DNA of 64,000 bases from Pseudomonas khorasanensis (GCF_014268505.2 NZ_JABWQP020000004.1:124001-188000), one strand, 5' to 3'; positions 26,932-38,127 are shown, counted from the first letter of the stretch. Program-made: numbers and translations. The notes: generated from the sequence alone by a model not told the origin.

Positions 26932-27618
26932 ATGATGGATGAAACCATGGCGCTGGATGCGCTGCCCGGCGGTGACCAGTCCGTGTTCGGCGCGCTGCCC
27001 CAGGGACTGCGCGATTGCCTTGGCCACGCTGTGCGGGTGGTGTTGGTCGCCAATAACCCTGCCATCACGGCGGCGGATTTCCAGGCGCTGAATATCGGCG
27101 CCGACGATGTCGTCGTCAGTTTCAATACATGCATCAAGGCGACGCTGCTCAGCGAGCAAAGCGTCAACGTCTTTGTGCACGGCTACAACGCGCCGGACGC
27201 TTATTTTTTCGGTCTGCCTTACGGGCCGGACGTTCAACGGCTGTTCGCGCAGGCCAGTGAGCGTTGTTTCAGCATGCTGGTAGGCTGCGCCGCGCCGATG
27301 TGCCCGTTACCGGGGGTGGCGATGTATTGGGATCGTATTCCGTTGCCGCCGCTCTGGAACTACCCGGTCGATCGACCGGGCGGCAAGCGCTATGTCGGGC
27401 CTACTACCGGCTTCAACGCACTCGTGCTGCTCGACTGGCTGCGCGGGCACGCCGGTTATACCTATCAACTGATGACCTTGGGTTTCTCCAACGAAGCGGG
27501 AAAACTCTGGGGCGGTCACGCCTGGGATTACGAGCGCGACTGGTTGCAGAAGTCGGACGTCATTGTGGTGCCGCTGCAGCCGCGCCGCTGGTGGCAAAAA
27601 CTGTTTCGCCAGAAATAA
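26932..27618 (+). CDS. Hypothetical protein, possible glycosyltransferase (GT29-like pattern)
   Basis: The 228-residue protein is soluble and not confidently recognised. VVLVANNPAITAADF (about 36-50), DDVVVSFNTCIKA, GPTTGFNALVLLDWL (about 160-174) and LMTLGFSNEAGKLWGGHAWDYERDW follow an order reminiscent of GT29 sialyltransferase-like bacterial proteins, where a GF...H..E pattern closes the active site. This is only a pattern impression. It begins immediately after the upstream stop and lies within the glycan gene run. Confidence 0.5.
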   Translation: MMDETMALDALPGGDQSVFGALPQGLRDCLGHAVRVVLVANNPAITAADFQALNIGADDVVVSFNTCIKATLLSEQSVNVFVHGYNAPDAYFFGLPYGPDVQRLFAQASERCFSMLVGCAAPMCPLPGVAMYWDRIPLPPLWNYPVDRPGGKRYVGPTTGFNALVLLDWLRGHAGYTYQLMTLGFSNEAGKLWGGHAWDYERDWLQKSDVIVVPLQPRRWWQKLFRQK

Positions 27619-27665
27619 GCCAGCGTGGCGGGTCGCCCGTACAACTTTAAAAAGGTGCCGTTGAG

Positions 27666-28463
27666 TTGAAGATCGCCGTGGCTTTTTTCGGGATTCCGAG
27701 AAACTCGCAGATTTGCTTTCCCTCCATAGAGCAGAACGTCCTCGCACAGTTGCCGGCGGGCAGCGACGTGAAGTGCTTCTATCACCTGTACAAGATCGAC
27801 GAAGTACAAAACTCCCGGTCGGGGGAGGCAGGTGAGTTGGCGGCCGACAATTACCTGCCCTTCGAGTCGATGACCGGCGCGCTCACTTCGACAGAGGGGG
27901 TGCTGGAGCGTTGGGATTTCGAGCAGGTCAAGGCGCAGGGCGATACCTGGGCCGATGACTATGCGTCAGTGCGTAACCTCATTTATCAGCTCAATTCGCT
28001 GCACACCGTCACCATCATGATCGAACCGTTCAACCCGGATTTCGTCGTGTTCGTGCGCCCGGACAATTTCTTCCATAACCCGCTCCCGGGCTACGTGTTC
28101 AATCACGCCGATGCCCGCAGGCACAACGTCTACATTCCCGACTGGCAGTGGTGGGGCGGGCTGAACGACCGCTTGGCGATCTGTGGTCGCGACACCTACG
28201 TGGCATACGGCAAGCGTGTCGAGCGCATCTTCGATTTCTGCAAGGCAACTGGCCGTAAACTGCACTCCGAGCGCCTGCTCAAATACGCGTTGCTGGAAGC
28301 GGGCGCCAAAGTCTGCACGCTGCCGACCCAGGCCTCGCGAGTGCGAATCACCGGTGCATTTGCCGAGGAGTCGTTCTCGCCGAAGCGTGGCATGGGCAAG
28401 CGCGAAAACCGCTACTTCCATCTCTTCGCGACGTTGCGCACCTGGTGGGATCGCCGGCGCTAG
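27666..28463 (+). CDS. Hypothetical protein, probable glycosyltransferase of the surface-glycan run
   Basis: The 265-residue protein starts MKIAVAFFGIPRNSQICFPSIEQ, using TTG 27666 behind AAGGTG (27653-27658). The pattern FFGIPRN near the start and FVVFVRPDNFFHNPLPGY (about 119-136) resembles small nucleotide-sugar transferases that use a DxD-like loop (RPDN here). The C-terminus is basic. No signal peptide or membrane segment is seen. It ends 5 bp from the convergent 28468-29433 gene. Function is inferred from context only. Confidence 0.6.
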   Translation: MKIAVAFFGIPRNSQICFPSIEQNVLAQLPAGSDVKCFYHLYKIDEVQNSRSGEAGELAADNYLPFESMTGALTSTEGVLERWDFEQVKAQGDTWADDYASVRNLIYQLNSLHTVTIMIEPFNPDFVVFVRPDNFFHNPLPGYVFNHADARRHNVYIPDWQWWGGLNDRLAICGRDTYVAYGKRVERIFDFCKATGRKLHSERLLKYALLEAGAKVCTLPTQASRVRITGAFAEESFSPKRGMGKRENRYFHLFATLRTWWDRRR

Positions 28464-28467
28464 CGGA

Positions 28468-29433
28468 TTATCGGCTCACGCTTTTCCTGCCAAGCCCGAC
28501 CAGACGCAGCGCCTTGATGCTCAATTGCTTGAGGCCGGCGCGCGGCGCTTTTGCCGGTTGCAGGCCTTGCTGCACCAGCCAGTCCTTCCAGCGAATGCGC
28601 TCGTCGTGCACGACCCAGCCTTGCTGTGTAGCGAAGCTTTCAGCCAAATGAATGCCCCGTGTGCTGGCCGGCACCAGTTTGTCGCGTTTGAGGGTGTACA
28701 GCTCGGCGGTTGGTGCGCCGTCGTTGAGCGGCATCAAATACAAGTCCGGGCGTTTACGGTCCAGCCGCGCGACCAATTGATCGCCTTCGAGGCGTTCCTC
28801 GACATGAAACAGGCTCAAGGATTTGGCTTCCTTGGGCACTTCCAGGCGCAAGTCATAAATCAACTGTAGCGATGCGGTCGGCAGATGCACATAGGCCCTT
28901 GGTCGTTCCAGCAGCTGCAGATTGGCGCAGCGCACCGGGCGCGCTGAACCAGACAGCGGCGTCAGGCGAAAGGGCAGCGCTTCGCGATAATGCAGGGCGG
29001 CAGAATAGGGCGCCGGCAGCCAGGTGTCGTTGAAGCGCCCGCCGAGCCAGCCTTCCGGGGTTTCCAGCAAGCACTCTTCGGCAATCTCCTGGATTGCGGT
29101 GTGCAGCGGAATATTCAGCTCATGGGCCGGCACGTAGCCGGAAATCAGCTTGAGCACCACGTCCCCGCGATCCTGCCGGCGCTGACGCACCAGCACCCAG
29201 TAATCACGGTTCTGCCAATGCAGGGTCAGACGCACGGAGACGCCGAGGTTGGCCAGTTCCAGCGAAAAACGCTCGGTGTCCGCGACACTGACCGGTTTGC
29301 GCCGTTGCAGGGTCTGGGCGAAATTCAGCGGCATGCCAACGCTCTGATACGTCAGGCCTTCGGGCGTGGCTTCGACGAACAGCGGCAGCGTCTTGAAGTT
29401 GCTCGGGTTCTTGCGGATGAGCGTGCGCGGCAT
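28468..29433 (-). CDS. Conserved hypothetical protein (PA4993-like)
   Basis: The 321-residue protein has no recognised motif, signal peptide or membrane helix. It contains several aromatic-rich beta-strand-like segments (YWVLVRQRRQDRGDVVLKLISGY, HLPTASLQLIYDLRL) and a basic C-terminus. A NUDIX-like REx2EE signature is not conserved (AIQEIAEECLLE is present, but without the GxxxxxE lead), so I do not call it a hydrolase. It sits 31 bp downstream of the aldo/keto reductase gene on the same strand, as in PAO1, and is probably the last gene of that unit. Confidence 0.7.
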   Translation of the reverse strand: MPRTLIRKNPSNFKTLPLFVEATPEGLTYQSVGMPLNFAQTLQRRKPVSVADTERFSLELANLGVSVRLTLHWQNRDYWVLVRQRRQDRGDVVLKLISGYVPAHELNIPLHTAIQEIAEECLLETPEGWLGGRFNDTWLPAPYSAALHYREALPFRLTPLSGSARPVRCANLQLLERPRAYVHLPTASLQLIYDLRLEVPKEAKSLSLFHVEERLEGDQLVARLDRKRPDLYLMPLNDGAPTAELYTLKRDKLVPASTRGIHLAESFATQQGWVVHDERIRWKDWLVQQGLQPAKAPRAGLKQLSIKALRLVGLGRKSVSR

Positions 29434-29464
29434 ATCGGCTCCTGCTTAAGGCCGCAAGGCGGCG

Positions 29465-30277
29465 TCAGTGACCACGCAGGACCTGAGCAGCGGTCGCTAC
29501 GTTATGGGCGAGGTGCAGCGGATTGATCGTACCGACAATAGCACTGGCGACGCCGGGCTGAGTAAACAGCAACTCGAAGCTGGCCCGCACCGGATCCACG
29601 CCAGGACTCAGGCAGACATGACCGCTGGCCAGGGCTTTTTTCACCAGAATGGCTTTGCCGCGTGCAGCAGCATAGTCAATGACAGCCTTTTCGTTTTGTT
29701 CGTTCAGATTGTAGGTGACCATCGCGCAGTCGCCTTGCTCCAGCGCTTTCAAGCCGCCTTCGACGGTTTTGCCGGAAAAACCAAAGCCCCGGATCTTGCC
29801 CTCGGCCTTCAGCGCCGCGAGCGTGGCGTACACCTCTTCGTGTTCGAGGATGGCCAGGTCGTTGCCGTCGGAGTGCACCAGAATCAGGTCGATAAAATCC
29901 GTTTCCAGACGTTGCAGGCTGCGCTCGACCGACATCCGCGTATGCGCGGCGCTGAAGTCATGTCGTGACAAGCCGTCGGCAAACTCTTCGCCAACCTTGC
30001 TGACGATCACCCAGTCCTTGCGTTGACCGCGCAGCAGCGGGCCGAGGCGTTCTTCGCTGCGGCCGTAGGCGGGTGCGGTGTCGATCAGATTGATGCCCAG
30101 TTCGCGTGCCTGCCTCAGCAGCATGCGGGCTTCGTCGTCGCCGGGAATCTGGAAGCCGTTGGGGTATTTCACGCCTTGGTCGCGACCGATTTTGACCGTG
30201 CCCAGGCCCAGCGGCGAAACCGTCAGGCCGGTGCTGCCCAGTGGGCGATGCAAATCGTGCAGAGTCGCAATGGTCAT
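29465..30277 (-). CDS. Aldo/keto reductase
   Basis: The 270-residue NAD(P)H-dependent reductase has a TIM-barrel AKR layout. The catalytic set is visible: Asp and Tyr in LIDTAPAYGRSEERLGPLL (about 64-82), Lys in VIVSKVGEEF (about 94) and His in LILVHSDGND (about 132). The GVASAIVGTINPLHLAHN segment near the C-terminus binds the cofactor phosphate. The substrate is unknown. The start overlaps the end of the FAD-oxidoreductase gene by 4 nt, so the two are co-translated. Confidence 0.9.
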   Translation of the reverse strand: MTIATLHDLHRPLGSTGLTVSPLGLGTVKIGRDQGVKYPNGFQIPGDDEARMLLRQARELGINLIDTAPAYGRSEERLGPLLRGQRKDWVIVSKVGEEFADGLSRHDFSAAHTRMSVERSLQRLETDFIDLILVHSDGNDLAILEHEEVYATLAALKAEGKIRGFGFSGKTVEGGLKALEQGDCAMVTYNLNEQNEKAVIDYAAARGKAILVKKALASGHVCLSPGVDPVRASFELLFTQPGVASAIVGTINPLHLAHNVATAAQVLRGH

Positions 30278-31449
30278 GGCAGCAGTTGCTCCCAGGCTGG
30301 CACGCCGAGCGGCGGTTTCGGCAGCGGTGGCAACGGCTCAGTCGCGTGCGGCTCAATGCCGTCGCGTTGCAGGGACGCGATGACGCGGTCGGCAAAATCC
30401 GGCGCCAGCGCCAGTTTGGTGGGCCAGCCCACCAGCAAGCGCCCCTCTTCTGCGAGGAAGGCGTTGTCCGGGCGCGTCAGGCCCGTTTGCAAGGGCTCGG
30501 CGCGGTCGACGCGCAGGGTCGCCCATTGGGTGGTGCTGAGGTCGATCCACGGCAGCAGTTGTGCGATTTCCTTTTGCGCGGTGGCGATTTGTTCGGCGGG
30601 CGTGCGGTCCACGCCTTCGCTTTCGGCGATGTCGCCACCCATGTACCAGACCCACTGACCGTCAGCCGCCGGGTGAGTGGTCACCGTAATGCGCGGTTTG
30701 GTGCCGCCACCCAGACAGTGGGCGTACAGCGGCTTCAGGCCGGGGCCCTTGGCGAGGATCATGTGCAGCGGCCGGCGTTGCATGGCTGGACGGCTCAGAC
30801 CCAACGCTTCAAGCAATTGGGCCGTGCCGGCACCGGCGCTGAGGACGATGCGCTGGGCGCGGATCTCGCGACCATCGACTTTCAGGCCGACCAGCACGCC
30901 CGCTTCCAGCAGCGGCTCGATGACCTGACCGGCGAGCAGACCGTCACCGGCCAGATCGGCCAGACGCTGGATCAGGCTCGGTACGTCCACCACCAGTTCC
31001 GCGAGACGGTAGACCTTGCCCTTGAAGCGCTTGTCTTGCAGGGCCGGCGGCAGTTCGTCGCCCTTGACCTGATCGACCCGACCACGCACGGCCTTGCTGG
31101 CGAAGAAACTGGTGAGGTTGCCGGCCAGCGTGCCCGGCGACCACAGGTAATGGGCTTCGGACAGCAGGCGCACGCCTGACAGATCCAGCTCGCCATGGCC
31201 GGCCAGCGCCTCGCGCCAGCGCCGCGGCATGTCGGCGATGGCTTCCGAGGCGCCAGTCAGCGCGCCGTGCAGCGCATACTTGGCGCCGCCATGGATGATC
31301 CCCTGAGACTTCACACTCTGCCCACCACCCAGGCTGGCGCTCTCCACCAGCACGGTCGAAAAACCCTGACGGCGCAGTCGCGCGTTCAGCCAGAGGCCGG
31401 CGACACCAGCGCCGACAATCAGAACGTCGGTGGAAATAACGGATGGCAT
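30274..31449 (-). CDS. FAD-dependent oxidoreductase (DAO family)
   Basis: The 391-residue protein begins with the dinucleotide-binding motif DVLIVGAGVAGLWLNARL (about 8-25), then LVESASLGGGQSVKSQGIIHGG, typical of D-amino-acid/glycerol-3-phosphate oxidase-like enzymes. AQRIVLSAGAGTAQLLEALG (about 204-223) is the second FAD contact. The C-terminal region WPTKLALAPDFADRVIASLQ resembles the closing FAD motif. It is the first gene of a three-gene unit with the aldo/keto reductase and the hypothetical protein. The substrate cannot be stated. Confidence 0.88.
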   Translation of the reverse strand: MPSVISTDVLIVGAGVAGLWLNARLRRQGFSTVLVESASLGGGQSVKSQGIIHGGAKYALHGALTGASEAIADMPRRWREALAGHGELDLSGVRLLSEAHYLWSPGTLAGNLTSFFASKAVRGRVDQVKGDELPPALQDKRFKGKVYRLAELVVDVPSLIQRLADLAGDGLLAGQVIEPLLEAGVLVGLKVDGREIRAQRIVLSAGAGTAQLLEALGLSRPAMQRRPLHMILAKGPGLKPLYAHCLGGGTKPRITVTTHPAADGQWVWYMGGDIAESEGVDRTPAEQIATAQKEIAQLLPWIDLSTTQWATLRVDRAEPLQTGLTRPDNAFLAEEGRLLVGWPTKLALAPDFADRVIASLQRDGIEPHATEPLPPLPKPPLGVPAWEQLLP

Positions 31450-31522
31450 GCAGCGACCTCAGTGTTCAAGACGAGGGCGCAGTATACAGACTCGGGAAAA
31501 TCGCGGATTTGTCGATGATCAA

Positions 31523-31612
31523 TGTAGGAGTGAGCCTGCTCGCGATGGCGATGTATCAGGCGATGTAGATGCCGAATGACAGATCGCTATCGCGAGCAGG
31601 CTCACTCCTACA
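31523..31612. repeat. REPIN-type inverted pair of REP palindromes
   Basis: TGTAGGAGTGAGCCTGCTCG at 31523-31542 is mirrored by CGAGCAGGCTCACTCCTACA at 31593-31612. Each arm contains an internal GAGCCTGCTC hairpin, with about 50 bp between them. It lies in the gap between the FAD oxidoreductase start and the SMR pump gene. The arm sequence differs from the pairs at 42432 and 53034 (GTAGGAGTGAG versus GTGGGAGCGAG), so it is a different subfamily. Confidence 0.85.
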
Positions 31613-31627
31613 GGGAATACGTAGTCT

Positions 31628-31960
31628 TTAGTGACCGGCAGTTTTAGAGAATAGTTGGATTACCACGACACCGAGCACGATCAACGCCATCCCCAGCATC
31701 GCCGGAACATCCAGCTTCTGCCCGTAAATGAACAGCGCCGCGACGCTGACCATGACAATACCCATGCCCGCCCATACCGCGTACGCAACACCCACGGGCA
31801 CCGTGCGCACCACCAGCGTCAGCATCCAGAAAGCGATCCCGTACCCGACGATGACAAGAATCAATGGCAGCGGCGTGCTGAAGCCTTTGACCGCTTTCAT
31901 CGAAACGGTGGCTATCACTTCGGCGCAGATGGCAATGGCCAGATAGACGTAGGCGTTCAT
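31628..31960 (-). CDS. Small multidrug resistance (EmrE-type) transporter
   Basis: The 110-residue protein has four transmembrane helices and belongs to the SMR family of proton/drug antiporters. The essential Glu14 is present in AIAICAEVIATVSMK. GVAYAVWAGMGIV (about 60-72), the helix 3 motif, and the C-terminal ALIVLGVVVIQLFS are typical. ATG 31960 gives the canonical N-terminus and Glu14 numbering; the earlier ATG at 32002 would add 14 residues lying in the divergent promoter region. It is divergent from a LysR-type gene that probably regulates it. Confidence 0.93.
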   Translation of the reverse strand: MNAYVYLAIAICAEVIATVSMKAVKGFSTPLPLILVIVGYGIAFWMLTLVVRTVPVGVAYAVWAGMGIVMVSVAALFIYGQKLDVPAMLGMALIVLGVVVIQLFSKTAGH

Positions 31961-32015
31961 GGTGTCAGTCCTCAAATACTTCGTTGTTCGTTGAGGCGGC
32001 ATTCTAGAGAATCGA

Positions 32016-32043
32016 CAGATGGGGTAAAGTCATTACCTATCTG
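32016..32043. promoter_or_regulatory. Inverted repeat in the SMR pump / LysR divergent promoter region
   Basis: CAGATGGGGTAA (32016-32027) faces TTACCTATCTG (32033-32043) across 5 bp; the arms match except for one mismatch and a one-base gap. It lies between the two divergent starts, 26 bp before the LysR ATG, and is a good candidate binding site for the LysR protein itself. Confidence 0.5.
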
Positions 32044-32069
32044 TTCTGTAGATGGGTTGGTAAAGCCGC

Positions 32070-32966
32070 ATGCAATGGAATCTCGATCAATTGCGCATCT
32101 TTGTTGACGTCGCCGAACACCGTTCGTTCTCCGCCGTGGCGCGTCGACAACGCAAGGCGCAGTCGGCCATCAGCAGCGCCGTTGCCATGCTTGAAGAAGA
32201 TTTGGGCGTCAGCCTGTTCGAGCGTAGCAGCGGCCGCCAGCCGAGCCTCACCGAGGCAGGCGCGGCGCTACTTGAAGAAGCGCGGGAAGTGTTGCGTCAA
32301 TGCGAGCGCCTCAATGGGCGCGCCATGGCGATGCTGCGCGGCCAGGAAGCGCAGTTGCGGGTGGCGCAGGACGAGGCGATGCCGTATCAGGCGCTGGTGG
32401 ACAGCTTCGGCGAACTGGCCGAGCAGTTTCCCAGCCTGGAAGTGCAACTGACCAGCGCCGCCCAAGGCGAAGTCGCACGCAAACTGGTCGAGCGCCGTGC
32501 CGACCTTGGCCTGTTGTTCTATCACGACGAAATCCCTGAAGCCCTTGAACGCCGCGTGCTTGGCAGCGTCGAGATGGTCACGGTCTGTGGCGTCAATCAT
32601 GCGCTGGCCAAGCAGCCTTACGTGACGTGCCAGCAACTGGCGCAACATCGGCAACTGTTGATGTCGACGCAAACCAGCGTCTATCCCGGTCACGAGCCGG
32701 CCAGCCCGCACGTGTGGCGCGCCGACAGCTTCTACGTCATGGCCGAATGGCTGGTGCGCGATCTCGGCTGGGCCTGGCTGCCGCGCCACGTGGTGCAGTA
32801 TTCGGCCTATCAGGGCGTGATGGTTGAACTGGACAGCGAATGGACGCCGCCGGCGCTGGTGGTCGAACTGGTCTGGCGCCGTGATGAGCCGCTCGGCCCG
32901 GCCGCCCGCTGGCTGGCTGAACGTTTTGCCGTGCACTTGCGGGCGATCGGCGATAAAAGCCGATAA
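32070..32966 (+). CDS. LysR-family transcriptional regulator
   Basis: The 298-residue protein has an N-terminal winged helix-turn-helix (residues 1-60: LRIFVDVAEHRSFSAVARRQ, then AISSAVAMLEEDLGVSLFER) and a periplasmic-binding-like effector domain from about residue 90. The family length is normal. It is divergent from the SMR transporter and upstream of waaA (11 bp gap). Regulation of the pump is the usual expectation for this arrangement; the effector is unknown. Confidence 0.92.
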   Translation: MQWNLDQLRIFVDVAEHRSFSAVARRQRKAQSAISSAVAMLEEDLGVSLFERSSGRQPSLTEAGAALLEEAREVLRQCERLNGRAMAMLRGQEAQLRVAQDEAMPYQALVDSFGELAEQFPSLEVQLTSAAQGEVARKLVERRADLGLLFYHDEIPEALERRVLGSVEMVTVCGVNHALAKQPYVTCQQLAQHRQLLMSTQTSVYPGHEPASPHVWRADSFYVMAEWLVRDLGWAWLPRHVVQYSAYQGVMVELDSEWTPPALVVELVWRRDEPLGPAARWLAERFAVHLRAIGDKSR

Positions 32967-32977
32967 ACTCCGCCGCC

Positions 32978-34252
32978 ATGAATAGAACTCTCTACACCGC
33001 GCTGTTTTACCTGGGGCTGCCATTGGTGGCGATTCGGCTGTGGCTACGTGCGCGCAAGGCGCCGGCGTATGCCAAACGGATTGGCGAACGCTTTTCCATC
33101 GGGATGCCGATGTTGCAGCCCGGCGGCATCTGGGTGCACGCCGTGTCGGTGGGCGAAAGCATCGCTGCGGCGCCGATGATTCGCGCGCTGCTGCAGCGAT
33201 ACCCACAGCTGCCGATCACCGTGACCTGCATGACGCCGACCGGCTCTGAGCGAATCCAGGCGCTGTTCGCCGGCGAGCCACGCATCCAGCATTGCTATCT
33301 TCCTTACGACTTGCCATGCGCAGCGGCGCGTTTTCTTGATCGGGCGCAGCCGAAGCTGGCGGTGATCATGGAAACCGAACTCTGGCCGAACCATATCCAC
33401 CAGTGCGCCAAACGCGGCATCCCGGTGGCGCTGGCCAACGGACGACTGTCCGAGCGCTCGGCCAAGGGTTACGGCCGCTTCAGCAAACTCACCGCACCGA
33501 TGCTCGCCGAAATGAGTCTGTTCGCCGTGCAGACCGAAGCCGAGGCCCAGCGCTTCCGCAATCTCGGCGCGCGGCCGGAAACGGTCGACGTGACCGGCTC
33601 GATCAAATTCGACCTGACCATCGACCCGCAATTGCTGCAACGGGCCAGCGAGCTGCGCAATCAATGGCAGGCGCAAGAGCGCCCGGTGTGGATTGCTGCC
33701 AGTACCCACGAAGGTGAGGATGAAGTGGTGCTCGACGCCCACCGTCGCCTGCTGACCAATCACCCGGATGCGTTGCTGATTCTGGTGCCGCGTCACCCGG
33801 AGCGCTTCAATTCGGTGTTTGAGCTGTGTGAGCGGGAAGGCTTCGCCACGGTGCGCCGTTCGAGCGGTGCCAATGTCGATGCGCAAACGTCGGTGCTGCT
33901 CGGCGACACCATGGGTGAGTTGCTGTTTCTTTATGCTCTGGCTGACAGCGCCTTTGTCGGCGGCAGCCTCGTGCCCAACGGCGGGCACAATTTGCTGGAG
34001 CCTGCGGCATTGGCGAAGCCGGTGATCAGCGGCCCGCATTTGTTCAACTTTCTCGACATCGCCGCGCAGTTGCGCGACGCCGGAGCGCTGGTCGAAGTGG
34101 ACGATGCCGAAGGCCTGGCGATTGAAGTGCAGCGCTTGTTCGAACTGCCGCGTGACGCGCAGCGCATGGCCGAGGCCGGGTTGGCGGTGATGCGTCGTAA
34201 TCAGGGCGCGTTGGAGCGCTTGCTGGATGGCTTGGGCAGATTGATCAGCTGA
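32978..34252 (+). CDS. waaA: 3-deoxy-D-manno-octulosonic acid (Kdo) transferase
   Basis: WaaA (424 residues) adds Kdo to lipid IVA, the first committed core step, at the inner membrane. It has one N-terminal membrane helix (LYTALFYLGLPLVAIRLWL), then WVHAVSVGESIAAAPMIRAL (about 52-71) with the catalytic-base Glu region, METELWPNHI (about 131-140) and the C-terminal CMP-Kdo site FVGGSLVPNGGHNLLEPAAL (about 327-346). It follows the LysR gene at 11 bp and ends before a REP-like palindrome. Confidence 0.97.
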   Translation: MNRTLYTALFYLGLPLVAIRLWLRARKAPAYAKRIGERFSIGMPMLQPGGIWVHAVSVGESIAAAPMIRALLQRYPQLPITVTCMTPTGSERIQALFAGEPRIQHCYLPYDLPCAAARFLDRAQPKLAVIMETELWPNHIHQCAKRGIPVALANGRLSERSAKGYGRFSKLTAPMLAEMSLFAVQTEAEAQRFRNLGARPETVDVTGSIKFDLTIDPQLLQRASELRNQWQAQERPVWIAASTHEGEDEVVLDAHRRLLTNHPDALLILVPRHPERFNSVFELCEREGFATVRRSSGANVDAQTSVLLGDTMGELLFLYALADSAFVGGSLVPNGGHNLLEPAALAKPVISGPHLFNFLDIAAQLRDAGALVEVDDAEGLAIEVQRLFELPRDAQRMAEAGLAVMRRNQGALERLLDGLGRLIS

Positions 34253-34256
34253 AGAT

Positions 34257-34288
34257 CTGTGGCGAGGGAGCAAGCTCCCTCGCCACAG
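34257..34288. repeat. REP-like palindrome / terminator between convergent waaA and tolC
   Basis: CTGTGGCGAGGGAGC and its reverse complement flank a 2-nt centre. It lies between the convergent ends of waaA and tolC and shares the GGGAGCAAGCTCCC core with 7784-7813. No T tract follows on either strand. Confidence 0.8.
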
Positions 34289-34309
34289 GTCTGGCGTTGG
34301 CTCTGAGAT

Positions 34310-35743
34310 TCAGGGTCTGGCGCGCAGTTGTGCTTCGGCCGCTGACGCAAGATCCGGCGGCAGGAAATCCTTGTCCGGGTTGTAGTCGGCTTTCAGGTAG
34401 CGCCGCAGGTCTTCAAGGTCTCCCGGATTCAACGTCCCCGCCGCCTGCTTCAGGCGCAGGTTGTCGAGGATGTAGTCGTATCGGGTGTTGTTGTAGTTGC
34501 GCACCGAGGTGTACAGCTGACGCTGGGCATCGAGCACGTCGACGATGTTTCGCGTCCCGACCTGGTAGCCGATTTCCGTAGCTTCCACCGCGCTCTGGTT
34601 GGAAATGATCGACTGACGGCGCGCCTGGACCTGCTCGACATCGGTGTTGACCGCGCGGTGCAGATTACGGGTGTTTTCCACCACTTGCCGACGCAAGGCT
34701 TCGCGCTGTTGCTCGGTTTGGTCAAGCCGCGAATAGGACTCGCGAACCTGAGAGCTGGTCAATCCGCCGCTGTAGATCGGGATGTTCAGTTGCAGGCCCA
34801 GCGTGCTCTGCTCGACGTTGCCGCCGTAAGGTGCGCCGAACGAGTTAGGGTTGGCAAAGCCGAGGGCATCGTTGTCGCCCTTCTCGTATTTGGCCACCGC
34901 ATCAAGGGTCGGCAAGTGGCCGGCCTTACGCTGCTTGAGGGTTTGCTCAGCGGAACTGACCGCATAGTTGCTGGCGAGCAGGTTGAGGTTTTGCCGAGCC
35001 GCCGTGTCGACCCAGGATTTCGCATCGTTCGGTGCTGGCGGCAGGATTGGCAGCGTGTGGACGATGCCCTGAATCGAGTTGTACTGACGGTTGGTCAGGG
35101 TGATCAGCGCTTGAAACGCATCATCGACCTGACGCTGCGCGACGATCCGGTTGGCCCGTGCGGTGTCGTAACTGGCCTGCGATTGCAGCACGTCGGTCTT
35201 GTCCGACAGGCCGACATCGAAGCGTTCGTTCGACTGATCAAGCTGACGTTTGAACGCGGCTTCTTCTGCCTTGGTCGAGGCGAGGTTGTCCTGACTGCGC
35301 AGCACGTTGAAGTAGCTTTCGGCGGTTTGCAGAATCAGGTTCTGCTCGGTGGCCGACAGCTGCAGCGCGGCTTGTTCATTGACGTCCTTGGCGGCCTGAT
35401 ACTGGAACCAGCGATCGGCGCGGAACAGCGGCTGAGCGAGTGTCGCCTGATACGAATGGGCGCTGCGGTTGGCGATGGCCGAAGGCTGGTCGATCGAGGT
35501 GCGCACATCGGCCACTTCAGCGCCACCGGAGAGGTTCGGCAGCAGCCCGGCACGCGCCTGTGGCACCACTTCTTTCTGCGCGCCGTACTGGGCGCGAGCC
35601 GCCGCCAGGTCGGCGTTGTTGTCGACCGCTTCCTGATAGACGCTGACCAGATCGGTACGGGTCGACAAGGGCGCTTCCGCTGCCCAGGCCATTGCGTTGG
35701 ACGCACAAGACACGGCAACAGCCAGTGAAAGTTTGCGCAGCAT
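34310..35743 (-). CDS. tolC: TolC-family outer-membrane efflux channel
   Basis: The 477-residue outer-membrane factor forms the exit duct of type I secretion and multidrug pumps. It has a signal peptide (MLRKLSLAVAVSCASNAMAWA, cut about 21-22), then the duplicated TolC repeat: TDLVSVYQEAVDNNADLAAA and TAARQNLNLLASNYAVSSAEQTL mark the two alpha-hairpin halves. Segments GYQVGTRNIVDVLDAQRQLY and LRLKQAAGTLNPGDL are typical of TolC rather than OprM (no lipobox). ATG 35743 is chosen because the 36-residue longer version puts non-signal residues in front of the signal peptide. It is divergent from the thiC riboswitch. Confidence 0.93.
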   Translation of the reverse strand: MLRKLSLAVAVSCASNAMAWAAEAPLSTRTDLVSVYQEAVDNNADLAAARAQYGAQKEVVPQARAGLLPNLSGGAEVADVRTSIDQPSAIANRSAHSYQATLAQPLFRADRWFQYQAAKDVNEQAALQLSATEQNLILQTAESYFNVLRSQDNLASTKAEEAAFKRQLDQSNERFDVGLSDKTDVLQSQASYDTARANRIVAQRQVDDAFQALITLTNRQYNSIQGIVHTLPILPPAPNDAKSWVDTAARQNLNLLASNYAVSSAEQTLKQRKAGHLPTLDAVAKYEKGDNDALGFANPNSFGAPYGGNVEQSTLGLQLNIPIYSGGLTSSQVRESYSRLDQTEQQREALRRQVVENTRNLHRAVNTDVEQVQARRQSIISNQSAVEATEIGYQVGTRNIVDVLDAQRQLYTSVRNYNNTRYDYILDNLRLKQAAGTLNPGDLEDLRRYLKADYNPDKDFLPPDLASAAEAQLRARP

Positions 35744-35914
35744 GAGGCGATCCCTAGCATGAATATTATGGAAGTAATCCGGGCGCCAAAGGTAAGGCGC
35801 AGCCCGCGCAGCGTCAAGGCCTGGCAGGGCAAGGCGAGTGTAGTTGCGCATTGGTCCGGCAACAATCGGGCAGCCTGTGTATTTACGCCATTCATCAAGG
35901 CGTTCGCTGCGGTG

Positions 35915-35944
35915 TTGGCGTTCTGCACGGGTTGTGTCTAGACT
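35915..35944 (+). promoter_or_regulatory. Putative sigma-70 promoter driving the TPP riboswitch-thiC transcript
   Basis: TTGGCG (35915-35920) and TAGACT (35939-35944) are 18 bp apart. The predicted start, near 35951, coincides with the 5' edge of the riboswitch at 35952. Confidence 0.5.
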
Positions 35945-35951
35945 GGCCGGG

Positions 35952-38093
<2,142 letters not shown>

Positions 38094-38127
38094 TCTGACC
38101 TGAGGTTGATGGTGCCTGTGCTGGCCT

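Noticed and set aside
28990..29526. 178-codon plus-strand frame opposite the PA4993-like gene
   Set aside because: Shadow of the minus-strand gene; runs into the aldo/keto reductase antisense region without a ribosome-binding site.
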